DNA from: Verrucomicrobiota bacterium
GTDB taxonomy: Bacteria > Verrucomicrobiota > Verrucomicrobiia > Verrucomicrobiales > Akkermansiaceae
DNA: 64,000 nt
Assembly: GCA_026397725.1 (NCBI GenBank)
Contig: JAPLUI010000266.1
Span: forward strand, 18,471-82,470
Direction of reading: 5' to 3'
Both the position numbers and the translations under genes were made by a program. Shown in pieces: positions 42,193-51,206 of the stretch (positions within the stretch are counted from its first letter, which is position 1; the number at the start of each line of letters is the position of its first letter). Below the pieces are notes generated by a model. The model did no database searches and was not told the DNA's origin. It worked only from the letters and a program-made list of their open reading frames with translations.

Positions 42193-44379
42193 ATGAAACT
42201 CCGCCTGCCGGCCGCGCTTCTTCTCACCCTCGTCATGTCCGCTCCCCTCGTTTCCTCCGCTCCCGCCAGGTATCCCCCGACCGACAAAATGCCGGTGTCC
42301 GACGCGTATCACGGAGTGCAGATTGTGGACGACTACCGCTGGCTGGAGGAGGCGGGCACGCCTGCGGTGAAAGCGTGGACGGCGGCCCAGAACCGCCACG
42401 CCCGCGACTACCTCGACGGGCTCCCGACCCGCGCCGGCATCGGGGCGCGGCTGACCGGGTGGTTCGCCAAGGACACGCCGTCCCACGAGCATCTGGTGTC
42501 GCGCCCTGGCCGGCTCTTTGCGCTGAAGTTCCAGCCGCCCAAGCAGCAGCGGCTGCTCGTCATGCTGGCGTCGGCAGACGACCTGGCCTCCGAAAAGGTC
42601 GTGCTCGATCCCAATGAGATCGAGCCGAAGGGACAGGTGGCCATGGATTGGTTCGTACCTTCGCCGGATGGGATGCTGCTGGCCGTCTCACTCTCGGAAC
42701 ACGGCAGCGAGGAGGGCACCCTGCATTTCTTCAGGACGGACACTGGTGAACGCCTGCCCGACCGCATTGCCCGCGTGCAATATCCGACGGGCGGCGGCAG
42801 TGCGGCCTGGACCCCGGATGGCCAAGCCGTGTTCTACACCCGCTATCCGCTGGCAGACGAAAAGCCGCCTGCCGACCTGAATTTTTTCCAACAGATTTAT
42901 TGCCACCAACTGGGCACGCCGGTCAGCGCCGATGTCTATTCCGCCGGGCGCGACTTCCCCCGCATTGCCGAAATCGATCTGGGGACCTCCCGCGATGGCC
43001 GCTGGTTGCTTGCCAGAGTGGCCAATGGCGACGGCGGCGAATTCGCCCACTACCTGCGCGACTTGCAGGATGGCGACCACGCGACTTGGCGGCAACTGGC
43101 TTGCGGTGCCGACTCTATCAAAGAGGTTGCGTTCGGTTGCGATGGCAAGACGCTGTATCTCCGCTCGGTCAAGGATGCGCCACGCGGGAAGATCCTGCGC
43201 CTGCCGCTCGACGGCAGCAAGGGCCTGCCGGAGGCCGAGGTGATCGTGCCCGAGAGCGAGGCCGTCATCGAGGGGCTGACCCTCACCGCGTCCTGCCTGT
43301 TCGTTGCGGATCTGGTCGGCGGGCCGTCGCGGATCCGGCAATTCGATCTGGCTGGCAAGAACGGCCGGGTGTTGCCGTTGCCTGACAACGTCGGCGTCGC
43401 CCAACTGCTCGCGCTGGAGGATCGCCTGGATGATGACCGCGTGCTGTTGCGCCAGACCAGCTACACCGCGCCCGCCGCATGGTATCTCTATCAACGAGCC
43501 GCAACCGGCGGGGACGGCACGCTGAGGAAAACGGCCCTGTGCAACACGTCGCCGGTTGATTTCAGCGACATCGAGGCGTTGCGCGAGTTTGCCGTGGGCC
43601 TGGATGGCGCGAAAATCCCGGTCAATATCCTGCGCCGCAAAGGCACCCGGCTCGATGGCGGCAACCCCACGCTCCTAACCGGCTACGGCGGCTACGGGAT
43701 CAGCCTGCGGCCCGTGTTCAATTTTTCGGAGCGGCTGTGGTTTGACCGTGGCGGGGTGATGGTCGTCGCCAACCTTCGGGGCGGCGGCGAATACGGCGAG
43801 GACTGGCACCTGGCCGGCAACCTCACCCGCAAGCAGACGGTCTTTGACGACTTCGCCGCTTGCGCCCGGCACCTCGTCGCACGCGGCTACACCCGGCCGG
43901 ACAAACTCGCCGTCGAAGGCGGCAGCAATGGCGGCCTGCTGATGGGGGCCTTCCTCACGCAGCATCCGGACCTCGCCCGTGCCGTGGTCGCCCACGTCGG
44001 CATCTACGACATGCTGCGCGTCGAACTCGATCCCAACGGTGCCTTCAACGTCACCGAATTTGGCACGGTCGGGGATCCCGAGCAGTTCCGGGCGCTGCAT
44101 GCGTACTCACCCTATCATCGCGTCAGCGACGGCACCCGCTATCCGGCCGTCTTTTTCCTCGCCGGGGAAAACGATGGCCGCGTCAATCCCGCCCACTCCC
44201 GCAAAATGACGGCACGCCTCCAGACCGCCACCGGTTCCGCGCATCCGGTTCTCGTCCGACTCAGCTCCGCTTCCGGCCACGGCATGGGCACCTCCCTAAC
44301 CGAACGGATCGCCCAGCAGGCGGATGTCTTCGCCTTCCTCTTCGACCAACTCGGCATGCCACCCGGCCCGGCCCCCTAA
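42193..44379 (+). CDS. Prolyl oligopeptidase family serine peptidase (S9A), secreted
   Basis: The 728-residue protein has a signal peptide (MKLRLPAALLLTLVMSAPLV) followed by the S9A start YPPTDKMPVSDAYHGVQIVD and DDYRWLE. Residues ~60-440 form the seven-bladed propeller lid. The catalytic triad is visible: serine in EGGSNGGLLMGA (about 577), aspartate in ENDGRVNPAHS (about 660) and histidine in SASGHGMGTS (about 695). Length and motif spacing match the family. It would cleave proline-containing peptides outside the cytoplasm. It follows metY after 39 bases, but a shared operon is not certain. Confidence 0.92.
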   Translation: MKLRLPAALLLTLVMSAPLVSSAPARYPPTDKMPVSDAYHGVQIVDDYRWLEEAGTPAVKAWTAAQNRHARDYLDGLPTRAGIGARLTGWFAKDTPSHEHLVSRPGRLFALKFQPPKQQRLLVMLASADDLASEKVVLDPNEIEPKGQVAMDWFVPSPDGMLLAVSLSEHGSEEGTLHFFRTDTGERLPDRIARVQYPTGGGSAAWTPDGQAVFYTRYPLADEKPPADLNFFQQIYCHQLGTPVSADVYSAGRDFPRIAEIDLGTSRDGRWLLARVANGDGGEFAHYLRDLQDGDHATWRQLACGADSIKEVAFGCDGKTLYLRSVKDAPRGKILRLPLDGSKGLPEAEVIVPESEAVIEGLTLTASCLFVADLVGGPSRIRQFDLAGKNGRVLPLPDNVGVAQLLALEDRLDDDRVLLRQTSYTAPAAWYLYQRAATGGDGTLRKTALCNTSPVDFSDIEALREFAVGLDGAKIPVNILRRKGTRLDGGNPTLLTGYGGYGISLRPVFNFSERLWFDRGGVMVVANLRGGGEYGEDWHLAGNLTRKQTVFDDFAACARHLVARGYTRPDKLAVEGGSNGGLLMGAFLTQHPDLARAVVAHVGIYDMLRVELDPNGAFNVTEFGTVGDPEQFRALHAYSPYHRVSDGTRYPAVFFLAGENDGRVNPAHSRKMTARLQTATGSAHPVLVRLSSASGHGMGTSLTERIAQQADVFAFLFDQLGMPPGPAP

Positions 44380-44455
44380 CCGGGCCGCCGAGGCGCTCCG
44401 GCGGCCGCCGTTCAGTTAGCCGGGAGGGTTCTGGTGCTCGAAAGGAACCAGGAAT

Positions 44456-45052
44456 ATGGAAACCTCGGATTCGTGGGTCGTGCTTGCCAAGCCCGGCGGC
44501 GAGTGGTATCTCCCGGCCATGCATGTTCCTCTCGTGATGACCGTGATTGGCAAGGACCGGCCTGGCTTGGTCGAAACCGTGGCCCGCCTGGTGGCGGAGC
44601 ACGGCGGCAATTGGCTCGAAAGCCGCATGTGCCGCCTGGGCGGCGAGTTTGCCGGCATCCTGCGAATTCACCTGGCCAAGGATGAGCAAGCGGCCTTGGA
44701 AATGGCGCTGCGGGACTTGGCGCGGCAAGGTTTGACCGTGTTCGTCCAAGAGGATCGCGGCGGGGATGCCGCAACCATGCAGCGCCTGGCCCGCCTGGAA
44801 ATCATCGGTCAAGACCATCCCGGCATTGTGCGGCAGATCGCGGCGGCACTCGCGCAGCAAGGCGTCAACGTGGAGGAATTCAGCAGCGAATGCACCAGCG
44901 CCCCCATGTCCGGAGAGATGCTTTTCCACGCCAACATCACCATGCACATTCCCGCCACCTGCGAGCTGGCCGACTTGCGGCGGGAACTTGAAAAACTCGC
45001 CAACGATTTGGTTGTGGACGTGGCTTTCGAGGAACTCCCCGTTCCTTCCTAA
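44456..45052 (+). CDS. ACT-domain protein, GcvR-like
   Basis: The 198-residue product holds two ACT domains. The first begins LVMTVIGKDRPGLVETVARL and the second LEIIGQDHPGIVRQIAAALA. This tandem layout, length and the motif SGEMLFHANITMHIP resemble GcvR, the glycine cleavage system repressor accessory protein that binds glycine. The ATG at 44456 is preceded by AAGGAACCAGGA, a fair Shine-Dalgarno context; an internal ATG at 44519 would give a shorter form. No gcv genes are in the window, so the regulatory role is inferred from the family. Confidence 0.75.
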   Translation: METSDSWVVLAKPGGEWYLPAMHVPLVMTVIGKDRPGLVETVARLVAEHGGNWLESRMCRLGGEFAGILRIHLAKDEQAALEMALRDLARQGLTVFVQEDRGGDAATMQRLARLEIIGQDHPGIVRQIAAALAQQGVNVEEFSSECTSAPMSGEMLFHANITMHIPATCELADLRRELEKLANDLVVDVAFEELPVPS

Positions 45053-45105
45053 CCATGACCCCAAGCCGCGAAAATCACCCGCGACCATCAGGAAATTCAC
45101 TTTTT

Positions 45106-45119
45106 TGTTCGAGTGAACA
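45106..45119. promoter_or_regulatory. LexA (SOS) box upstream of recA
   Basis: The perfect palindrome TGTTCGAGTGAACA lies 60 bases before the recA start. TGTTC-N4-GAACA is the LexA-binding motif reported for Verrucomicrobia, so recA is probably under SOS control. No lexA gene is in the window. Confidence 0.85.
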
Positions 45120-45128
45120 TCTTTTTTC

Positions 45129-45157
45129 TTGCGTTCCGCTCGTTGCGGCTGTAATCA
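45129..45157 (+). promoter_or_regulatory. Possible recA promoter
   Basis: TTGCGT (45129-45134), 17 bases, TAATCA (45152-45157) is a plausible sigma-70-type pair just downstream of the LexA box. The leader before the ATG at 45179 would be short and lacks a Shine-Dalgarno sequence. The -10 box is poor. Confidence 0.4.
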
Positions 45158-45178
45158 AGTGCCACCCCAATCACCCCT

Positions 45179-46222
45179 ATGGCCGCCAAACAATCCTCCG
45201 AAGAAACCGCCGCTGAAAAACTCGCCGAAGCCCGCAAGCGCAACCTCGATCTCGCCATCTCCAACATTCAAAAGGAATTCGGCGAAGCCGCCATCATGCG
45301 GATGGGGGACGGTCACCGGGTGGATGTGGATGTGATCCCGACCGGCAATCTCCTGATAGATCGCGCTCTGGGTGTCGGCGGATTTCCACGCGGCCGGATG
45401 GTCGAGGTTTTCGGGCCTGAGTCTTCCGGCAAGACGACCCTCACGCTCACGGTCATTGCGCAGGCCCAGAAGCGCGGTGGCATTGCCGCCTTCATTGATG
45501 TCGAGCACGCCCTCGACCCCCAATACGCCAAGAAACTCGGCGTCAACATGGACGATCTGCTGGTCTCACAGCCCTCGTCCGGCGAAGAGGCCCTGCAAAT
45601 CTGCGAGGCGCTCGTCCGCTCCAATGCCATCGATGTCATCGTGTTGGACTCCGTCGCCGCGCTGGTGACCAAGCAGGAACTGGATGGCGAAATCGGGGAT
45701 TCCACCGTGGGGGCCCAAGCCCGCCTGATGAGTGCCGCGATGCGCAAGCTCACCGCCTTCATTTCCAAGGCCCGCACCGTCTGCATCTTCACCAACCAGA
45801 TCCGTGAGAAAATCGGCGTCATGTTTGGCAACCCGGAAACCACTCCCGGCGGCCGGGCGCTCAAGTTCTTTTCCTCGCTGCGCATTGACATCCGCCGGAT
45901 TGGCCAGATCAAGGCCACCGACGGCACGGTCACCGGCAACCGGACCAAGGTCAAGGTGGTCAAGAACAAGGTGGCTCCGCCCTTCGCCGAGGCCGAGTTC
46001 GACATCATGTACAACGAAGGGATTTCCTCCACCGGATCGCTGCTGGATCTCGCCCTGGAGATGGAAATCGTCCAGAAGCGCGGTTCCTGGTTCAGCTACA
46101 ACGGCACCCAACTCGCCCAGGGCCGCGATGCCGCCAAGGAACTCCTCAAAGGCGACCCCGTCCTCTACGCCGACCTCGAAACCAAGGTCAAGGAACAACT
46201 CGAAACCAAGAAGAAGAACTGA
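45179..46222 (+). CDS. recA: Recombinase RecA
   Basis: This is a full-length 347-residue RecA. Walker A GPESSGKTT lies near residue 80, Walker B VIVLDSVAAL near 155, loop L1 in ELDGEIGDSTVGAQARLMS and loop L2 around TNQIREKIGVMFGNPETTPG. The N-terminal helix is RKRNLDLAISNIQKEFGEAA. RecA drives homologous recombination and triggers LexA self-cleavage. The LexA box upstream closes this control loop. The C-terminus is lysine-rich (VKEQLETKKKN) instead of the acidic tail of E. coli RecA. It is a single gene; a repeat-rich gap follows. Confidence 0.98.
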   Translation: MAAKQSSEETAAEKLAEARKRNLDLAISNIQKEFGEAAIMRMGDGHRVDVDVIPTGNLLIDRALGVGGFPRGRMVEVFGPESSGKTTLTLTVIAQAQKRGGIAAFIDVEHALDPQYAKKLGVNMDDLLVSQPSSGEEALQICEALVRSNAIDVIVLDSVAALVTKQELDGEIGDSTVGAQARLMSAAMRKLTAFISKARTVCIFTNQIREKIGVMFGNPETTPGGRALKFFSSLRIDIRRIGQIKATDGTVTGNRTKVKVVKNKVAPPFAEAEFDIMYNEGISSTGSLLDLALEMEIVQKRGSWFSYNGTQLAQGRDAAKELLKGDPVLYADLETKVKEQLETKKKN

Positions 46223-46260
46223 TCGCTGGTCCCGATTGGGGTGGCGTGTGACTTCGGTAT

Positions 46261-46490
46261 AGCCTCTGACCTCCGCACGCTGGCCATTTCCTACTCATCT
46301 CACGCCGTTGGCGACAGGTGGGCATGTCCGGTCTAGCCTCTGACCTCAGCACACTGGCCATTTCCTTCTCATCTCACGCCGTTGGCGACAAGTGGGCGTG
46401 CCCGGCGGTCAAGCCCTACCGTGCCACCGCACGCTGGCCATTTCCTTCTCGTCTCACGCCGTTGGCGACAAGTGGGCGTGCCCGGCGGTC
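46261..46490. repeat. Three-copy 74-80 bp tandem repeat downstream of recA
   Basis: The core TGGCCATTTCCTTCTCATCT (first copy with CTACTC, third with CTCGTC) starts at 46281, 46355 and 46435, spacing 74 and 80 bases. Each copy continues CACGCCGTTGGCGACA-A/G-GTGGGC. Copies 2 and 3 share longer identity (CAAGTGGGCGTGCCCGGCGG). The whole gap 46223-46691 contains no supported gene. The bases after 46490 hold only unassigned sequence and the leader of the next gene. Confidence 0.85.
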
Positions 46491-46691
46491 ACGTCCTGCC
46501 GACCTCCGCCCTCCACAGCCTGCCGCAGCTTCTGGCGTTCGCTCACGGAATGACGGCCTGCCGCAAGGTGCCTGGATGGTGAACATGTCACCCCATCCCC
46601 GCCGAAAATGGATTGTCAAGCGGGGAAACCGAGACCATTTTGATCACGTCGTCCACTTCTTGCGACAACGTACCCAACCAAAATACCAGTC

Positions 46692-49600
46692 ATGAAAGCA
46701 CCATCCGCCCATTGTCTCGTCCGCCCCGGAACTCTCGTCGCCCGGATCTTGGCCGGCGCCATTGCCGCACTCCTCGCCAGCCACTTCGCTCCCGCCGCCA
46801 CCTGGACCGGCACCACCAGTGTCCTTTGGAATGACAGCTCCAACTGGGACTCGCTGCCAGTGAGCACCAACTCCCTGGTCTTCGGCACCGCCGGGGTGGA
46901 CGGTCCGCGCTTGAACAACAACCTCACCAGCGACTCATTCAGCATCGTCGGCATCACCTTCAACAGCGGCGCGGACGCCTTCGTCATCGGCGACGGCACG
47001 ACCGCCGCCAACGTCGGCAATACCTTCATCCTCACCGGCAACGTCACCAACAACAGCACGAACCTACAGACCCTCAACACCCCGTTCAGCATGACGGCGG
47101 TACGCACCTTCACCACGAGTGCCAGCGGCGGTGATATCCTGCTGGGTGGCAATCTCAGCGGCATCGGCGGTGGCATCACCAAGTCCGGCTTGGGCACGCT
47201 GACCCTCTCCGGCGCGAATAGCTTTACCGGCACGAACACGGTGAACACCGGCACCCTCAAGATCAATGCCGGGGCCGGCGGATCGCTGAACTCCGGTGCC
47301 GCCCTGACGCTCAACGCCGGGGGCACGTTCCTCTACGACAATACCAGCGCCACCGGCCCAATCGTGCAGACGATGGGGGCTCTGACCTACGGAGTTGGCG
47401 ACAGGACGGTGAAGCTCACGCATACGGCGGCGCAAGATGTCGCTATGATCTTCGCCGGCTTGAACGCCGGCTCAAACGAAGACGGCAAGGCAATCAACTT
47501 CGTCGTTGACGGCACCGGGGCAGTCAACGGCACCAACGCCAGGATCAGCGTGGCCATCCAGACCGCCTACAGGATCACCTCGGGCAACTCCTGCTACTTC
47601 AACGGCAGCGACTTCGCCGTCTATGACGCGGGATCGGACGGCCTCTACACCACCACGCTGGACGGTTTCATCCGCAGCATCAACTACGGGGTGGATGCCA
47701 ACTCGAGGACCAGCGCCACCGGGGCAACGTTTGCTTCCAATGCCACCACAGGTGCCGGCACCACCTATAATCAGGAAGTCACCGGCAGCATTACCGCCCA
47801 GACCACCCTCACGTTGGGCGCCAATAGCGGCTCCGGCCAGAATAATGGCACGCTGAAGATCGTCGGTGCCAGCGATCTCACGATGGCATCGGGAGCGACC
47901 CTCACCCTCGAGAACGTCAACGACACCGGGACCAAGGGCATCCTCAAGACCGGCGGCGGCACGTCCACCATCAGTGGCGGCACGGTCATCCAGCAACAGA
48001 AAAACGGGATGATCCGTGTGGATGGCTCGACGGACGTGTTGAACATCGCCTCGACGTATGGTCTGGGTAGCTCGTCGCGGTTCATGAAGTCCGGTGCCGG
48101 AACGCTGATCTTCAGCGGCAGCGTCGGTACCGCGTTCAGTGGGTTTACCGTATGGCTCAACGCCGGCGTCATGGAATTCGGCGGCAGCACGGCCCTGACG
48201 GCCTCGGACAGCATCATTACCCAAGATGGTGCCTTGTTCCGGTACAACAACAGCAGCACCAGTTCCATCTGGTCAGGGGCCATCAGCGGGGCTGGCAGTG
48301 TCGCAGTGAACAACGGCTTGATCACCCTCACTGCCGACAACTCCTATACCGGCCCAACCACCATCAGCGGCGGCACCTTGCAGCTCGGCAACGGCGGCAC
48401 GACCGGGTCGCTCTCCGCCAGCAGCGCGCTGACCAACAACGGTGCCTTGATCGTCAACCGGGCCGACACCATCACCCTTGCCGGTGACATCGCCGGGGCG
48501 GGGAATCTAACAAAAACCGGCACCGGCACGCTGGTCCTGAACGGTGCCAACACCCTCGGCAATGTGGCCGTCAACCAAGGTCTCCTGCAACTCAGCCCCA
48601 GCGGCACCAAAACCATGCAGGTGACCACCATCACCAGCAGCGGCGGGAAGGTCGATTTCAACCCGGGCTCGGGAGTCATCCAGACCACGACCGGCAACGA
48701 TGCCAATGGGATTATCGGCGTTTGGGCCACCTACGGTTCCAGTGATTGGGCCGTCGGCAGCCCTGATGGAATCTCCCTCACCAACGTGACCGCCGCAGCC
48801 TACACCAACACGTCGGCCGCCCTCGACGTGCCGGCGAAATACACCGGCAAGAACATGAACGTCGATAGCAGCCAGTCTCCGGCGGGCGTGATCACGCCGA
48901 ACAGCCTCCGCTTCAACACGGCGGCGGCCTATACGCTCACCCTCCAAGGTGCCAACACCATCGCCAGCGGCGGGATCCTGGTCGGCACCTCGGTCGGCAA
49001 CAACCTCTCCACGATCACGGGTGGCACGCTGGCCACCGGCACGGAATGGATCGTCAATCAGAACAACCCCAGCAACAGCCTGGAAATCAGCTCTGGGATC
49101 ACCGGCGGCGGCGTGGTGAGCAAGTGGGGTGCCGGCACGCTGGTGCTCTCCGGCGCGAACGACTACACGGGCCAGACGGCTTTGTATGCCGGCACCACCC
49201 GGTTCTCCGGCGCCATGGCCGCCGGCGCGGTGGTGACAATTAGCGGAGCCGCCATCGCCCAGATGGGCACCGCCACTGGGTTGCCGGCTGGCGCTACTGT
49301 CACCTTCGGACCGGGCAGCACCGGCAAACTCCAACTCAACGGCAACAACATCACTCTTGGCACCCTTGCCACCAACGCCACGGTTGGCACGCCGATCGTG
49401 GAAAACGGCAGCGCCGACCCCGTGACCCTGACGGTCGCTAACACAGCGGACAGCACCTTCGGCGGCAAGCTTCAGAATGGTTCCACCGGCACGCTGGCTT
49501 TGCTCAAGTCCGGCACCGGCACGCTCAACCTCTCCGGAACCGCCAACACCTACACCGGCAAGACGGTCATCGACGGCGGCACGCTGGCGTTCAATACCGA

Positions 49601-51035
49601 GGGATCACTGGGGGCTACCCCTGGTGCTGCCCAAGCCGACCACATCACCATCAATAACGGCGGCACCCTCTGGGAGATGACGGGCACGGGCAACAACCCC
49701 TTGAGTGCCAATCGCGGGATCACCCTTGGCAGCGGCGTCCAGACTATCAGGCACAATGGCAACGGGTATGTCCTTATCAACGGCGTCATCAGCGGCAGCG
49801 GCGGTCTGGACATTCGCAGTGATGGCGGCAACGACGTCCGCATCGCCGGGGTCAACACCTACACGGGTGACACGAGGCTCTACTCCAACATGGGTCTTAA
49901 CAACGCCCTTGCCCTGCAATACAGCACGCTGGACTACAACACGGCTTACGGCGGCCAACTCAACTATCTGACCACCTCCAGTTACACTGCTGTCACTTTC
50001 GGCGGACTCAAGGGCAACAAGGACTTGGCCTTCGGCACCGTCGCCTTGTCAGTGGGGCAGAATAACTCCGACACGGCATACAGCGGCGTGCTTGGCAGCA
50101 CCGGAGGCTCGCTCACCAAGATCGGCAGCGGCACCCTCACCCTCGGCGGCGGCAACACCTACACCGGCGCCACCAACGTCACCCTCGGCAAGTTGTTCAT
50201 CAACGGCAACTGCACCGGGACTGGTGCGGTCACCGTCAGCGGCGGAGCCACCCTTGGCGGCACCGGCAGCATCGCCGGCAACACCACCATCGCCGCCACC
50301 GGCAGGCTGGCCTTCACCTTGAGCACCGTGGCAGCCAGCCACGACGGATTCAATATCTCCGGCACGCTGACCTTCTCGGGGGCCTCCGTGCTCGACATCA
50401 CTGCCAACGGAGTTTTGCCCGCCCCAGGCGCTTACACGCTCGTCACCACCACCGGCGGCATCACCGGAAGTGCCCCCGCCACGGTCAACCTGCCATCCGG
50501 TTGGGCCGCCACCGCCTCGATCTCCGGCGACGGCATGAGCCTGCTGCTGGACGTCACCTCCACCGGTGCCGGCACCCCCTATTCCACTTGGGCCACCGCC
50601 AAGGGCCTCACCGGTGCCAACAATGGTGCGAGCCAGGACCCCGACAACGACGGCCGCAGCAACCTCGCCGAGTTCGCTTTCAACGGCGACCCGCTCAGCG
50701 GCTCCAACAACGGCCAGGTCTATGTGCTGACGGCTGACGGCGACGGCGACACCGTCAAGGAATTGCTCCTCACCGTCGCGGTGCGCAAGACGGCGAGTTT
50801 CTCCGCCGGTGCTCCCGCCACGTCGTTGCCGGTGGACGGCATCACCTATCACATTGAGGGCAGCCCCACCCTGAGCGGCTTCCCCACCGCGGTCACCCTG
50901 GTCACCACCGCAGTGGTCCCCGCCGGGGCCCCCGATTTGACGGGCACCGACTACGCCTACCGCAGCTTCGGCCTGGCCGGTTCCAACGGTCTCCCCGGCA
51001 AAGGCTTCCTGCGTGCCAAAGTCACGCAGCCCTAA
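46692..51035 (+). CDS. Large autotransporter-associated beta-strand-repeat (PATR) surface protein
   Basis: The 1447-residue product has a long signal sequence (MKAPSAHCLVRPGTLVARIL, then AGAIAALLASHFAPAATW). It then carries a verrucomicrobial opening TWTGTTSVLWNDSSNWDS and many PATR repeats (KSGLGTLTLSGANSFTGTN, KIGSGTLTLGGGNTYTGAT) forming a predicted beta-helix. The C-terminal ~155 residues (PYSTWATAKGLTGANNG, DPDNDGRSNLAEFAFNGDPL, ending GLPGKGFLRAKVTQP) are the same module that ends the 14295-25379 protein. No transporter barrel is visible. It is probably a surface adhesin or matrix protein. A large palindromic repeat follows the stop. Confidence 0.85.
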   Translation: MKAPSAHCLVRPGTLVARILAGAIAALLASHFAPAATWTGTTSVLWNDSSNWDSLPVSTNSLVFGTAGVDGPRLNNNLTSDSFSIVGITFNSGADAFVIGDGTTAANVGNTFILTGNVTNNSTNLQTLNTPFSMTAVRTFTTSASGGDILLGGNLSGIGGGITKSGLGTLTLSGANSFTGTNTVNTGTLKINAGAGGSLNSGAALTLNAGGTFLYDNTSATGPIVQTMGALTYGVGDRTVKLTHTAAQDVAMIFAGLNAGSNEDGKAINFVVDGTGAVNGTNARISVAIQTAYRITSGNSCYFNGSDFAVYDAGSDGLYTTTLDGFIRSINYGVDANSRTSATGATFASNATTGAGTTYNQEVTGSITAQTTLTLGANSGSGQNNGTLKIVGASDLTMASGATLTLENVNDTGTKGILKTGGGTSTISGGTVIQQQKNGMIRVDGSTDVLNIASTYGLGSSSRFMKSGAGTLIFSGSVGTAFSGFTVWLNAGVMEFGGSTALTASDSIITQDGALFRYNNSSTSSIWSGAISGAGSVAVNNGLITLTADNSYTGPTTISGGTLQLGNGGTTGSLSASSALTNNGALIVNRADTITLAGDIAGAGNLTKTGTGTLVLNGANTLGNVAVNQGLLQLSPSGTKTMQVTTITSSGGKVDFNPGSGVIQTTTGNDANGIIGVWATYGSSDWAVGSPDGISLTNVTAAAYTNTSAALDVPAKYTGKNMNVDSSQSPAGVITPNSLRFNTAAAYTLTLQGANTIASGGILVGTSVGNNLSTITGGTLATGTEWIVNQNNPSNSLEISSGITGGGVVSKWGAGTLVLSGANDYTGQTALYAGTTRFSGAMAAGAVVTISGAAIAQMGTATGLPAGATVTFGPGSTGKLQLNGNNITLGTLATNATVGTPIVENGSADPVTLTVANTADSTFGGKLQNGSTGTLALLKSGTGTLNLSGTANTYTGKTVIDGGTLAFNTEGSLGATPGAAQADHITINNGGTLWEMTGTGNNPLSANRGITLGSGVQTIRHNGNGYVLINGVISGSGGLDIRSDGGNDVRIAGVNTYTGDTRLYSNMGLNNALALQYSTLDYNTAYGGQLNYLTTSSYTAVTFGGLKGNKDLAFGTVALSVGQNNSDTAYSGVLGSTGGSLTKIGSGTLTLGGGNTYTGATNVTLGKLFINGNCTGTGAVTVSGGATLGGTGSIAGNTTIAATGRLAFTLSTVAASHDGFNISGTLTFSGASVLDITANGVLPAPGAYTLVTTTGGITGSAPATVNLPSGWAATASISGDGMSLLLDVTSTGAGTPYSTWATAKGLTGANNGASQDPDNDGRSNLAEFAFNGDPLSGSNNGQVYVLTADGDGDTVKELLLTVAVRKTASFSAGAPATSLPVDGITYHIEGSPTLSGFPTAVTLVTTAVVPAGAPDLTGTDYAYRSFGLAGSNGLPGKGFLRAKVTQP

Positions 51036-51161
51036 CGGCTGAGCCACAGCGGTGTGGCGGGCTGCGCCCTTCCCACCGCATTCCATGCTTTGGCTTGCGC
51101 ATGTGCAGGTGCAGGTATGGAGTGCGGTGGGAAGCGCAGCGCCACACCGCTGTGGCTAAGT
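51036..51161. repeat. Large imperfect inverted repeat (terminator-like)
   Basis: The left arm begins GAGCCACAGCGGTGTGGCGG and extends to about 51090. The right arm, 51113-51161, is its near-perfect reverse complement with a few indels; about 25 bases lie between them. The right arm is identical over 49 bases (inverted) to 4860-4908. It starts directly after the stop codon of the surface-protein gene. It could act as a transcription terminator, although no U-tract follows, or be a mobile repeat. Confidence 0.85.
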
Positions 51162-51206
51162 CCCGTCGGCCGCTGCGGCCGAAATCCATATCATCAGCAC
51201 CCCGGT

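Noticed and set aside
46223..46560. CRISPR array
   Set aside because: Three repeats spaced 74-80 bases have conserved cores longer than the spacers and no cas genes nearby; the pattern is a plain tandem repeat.
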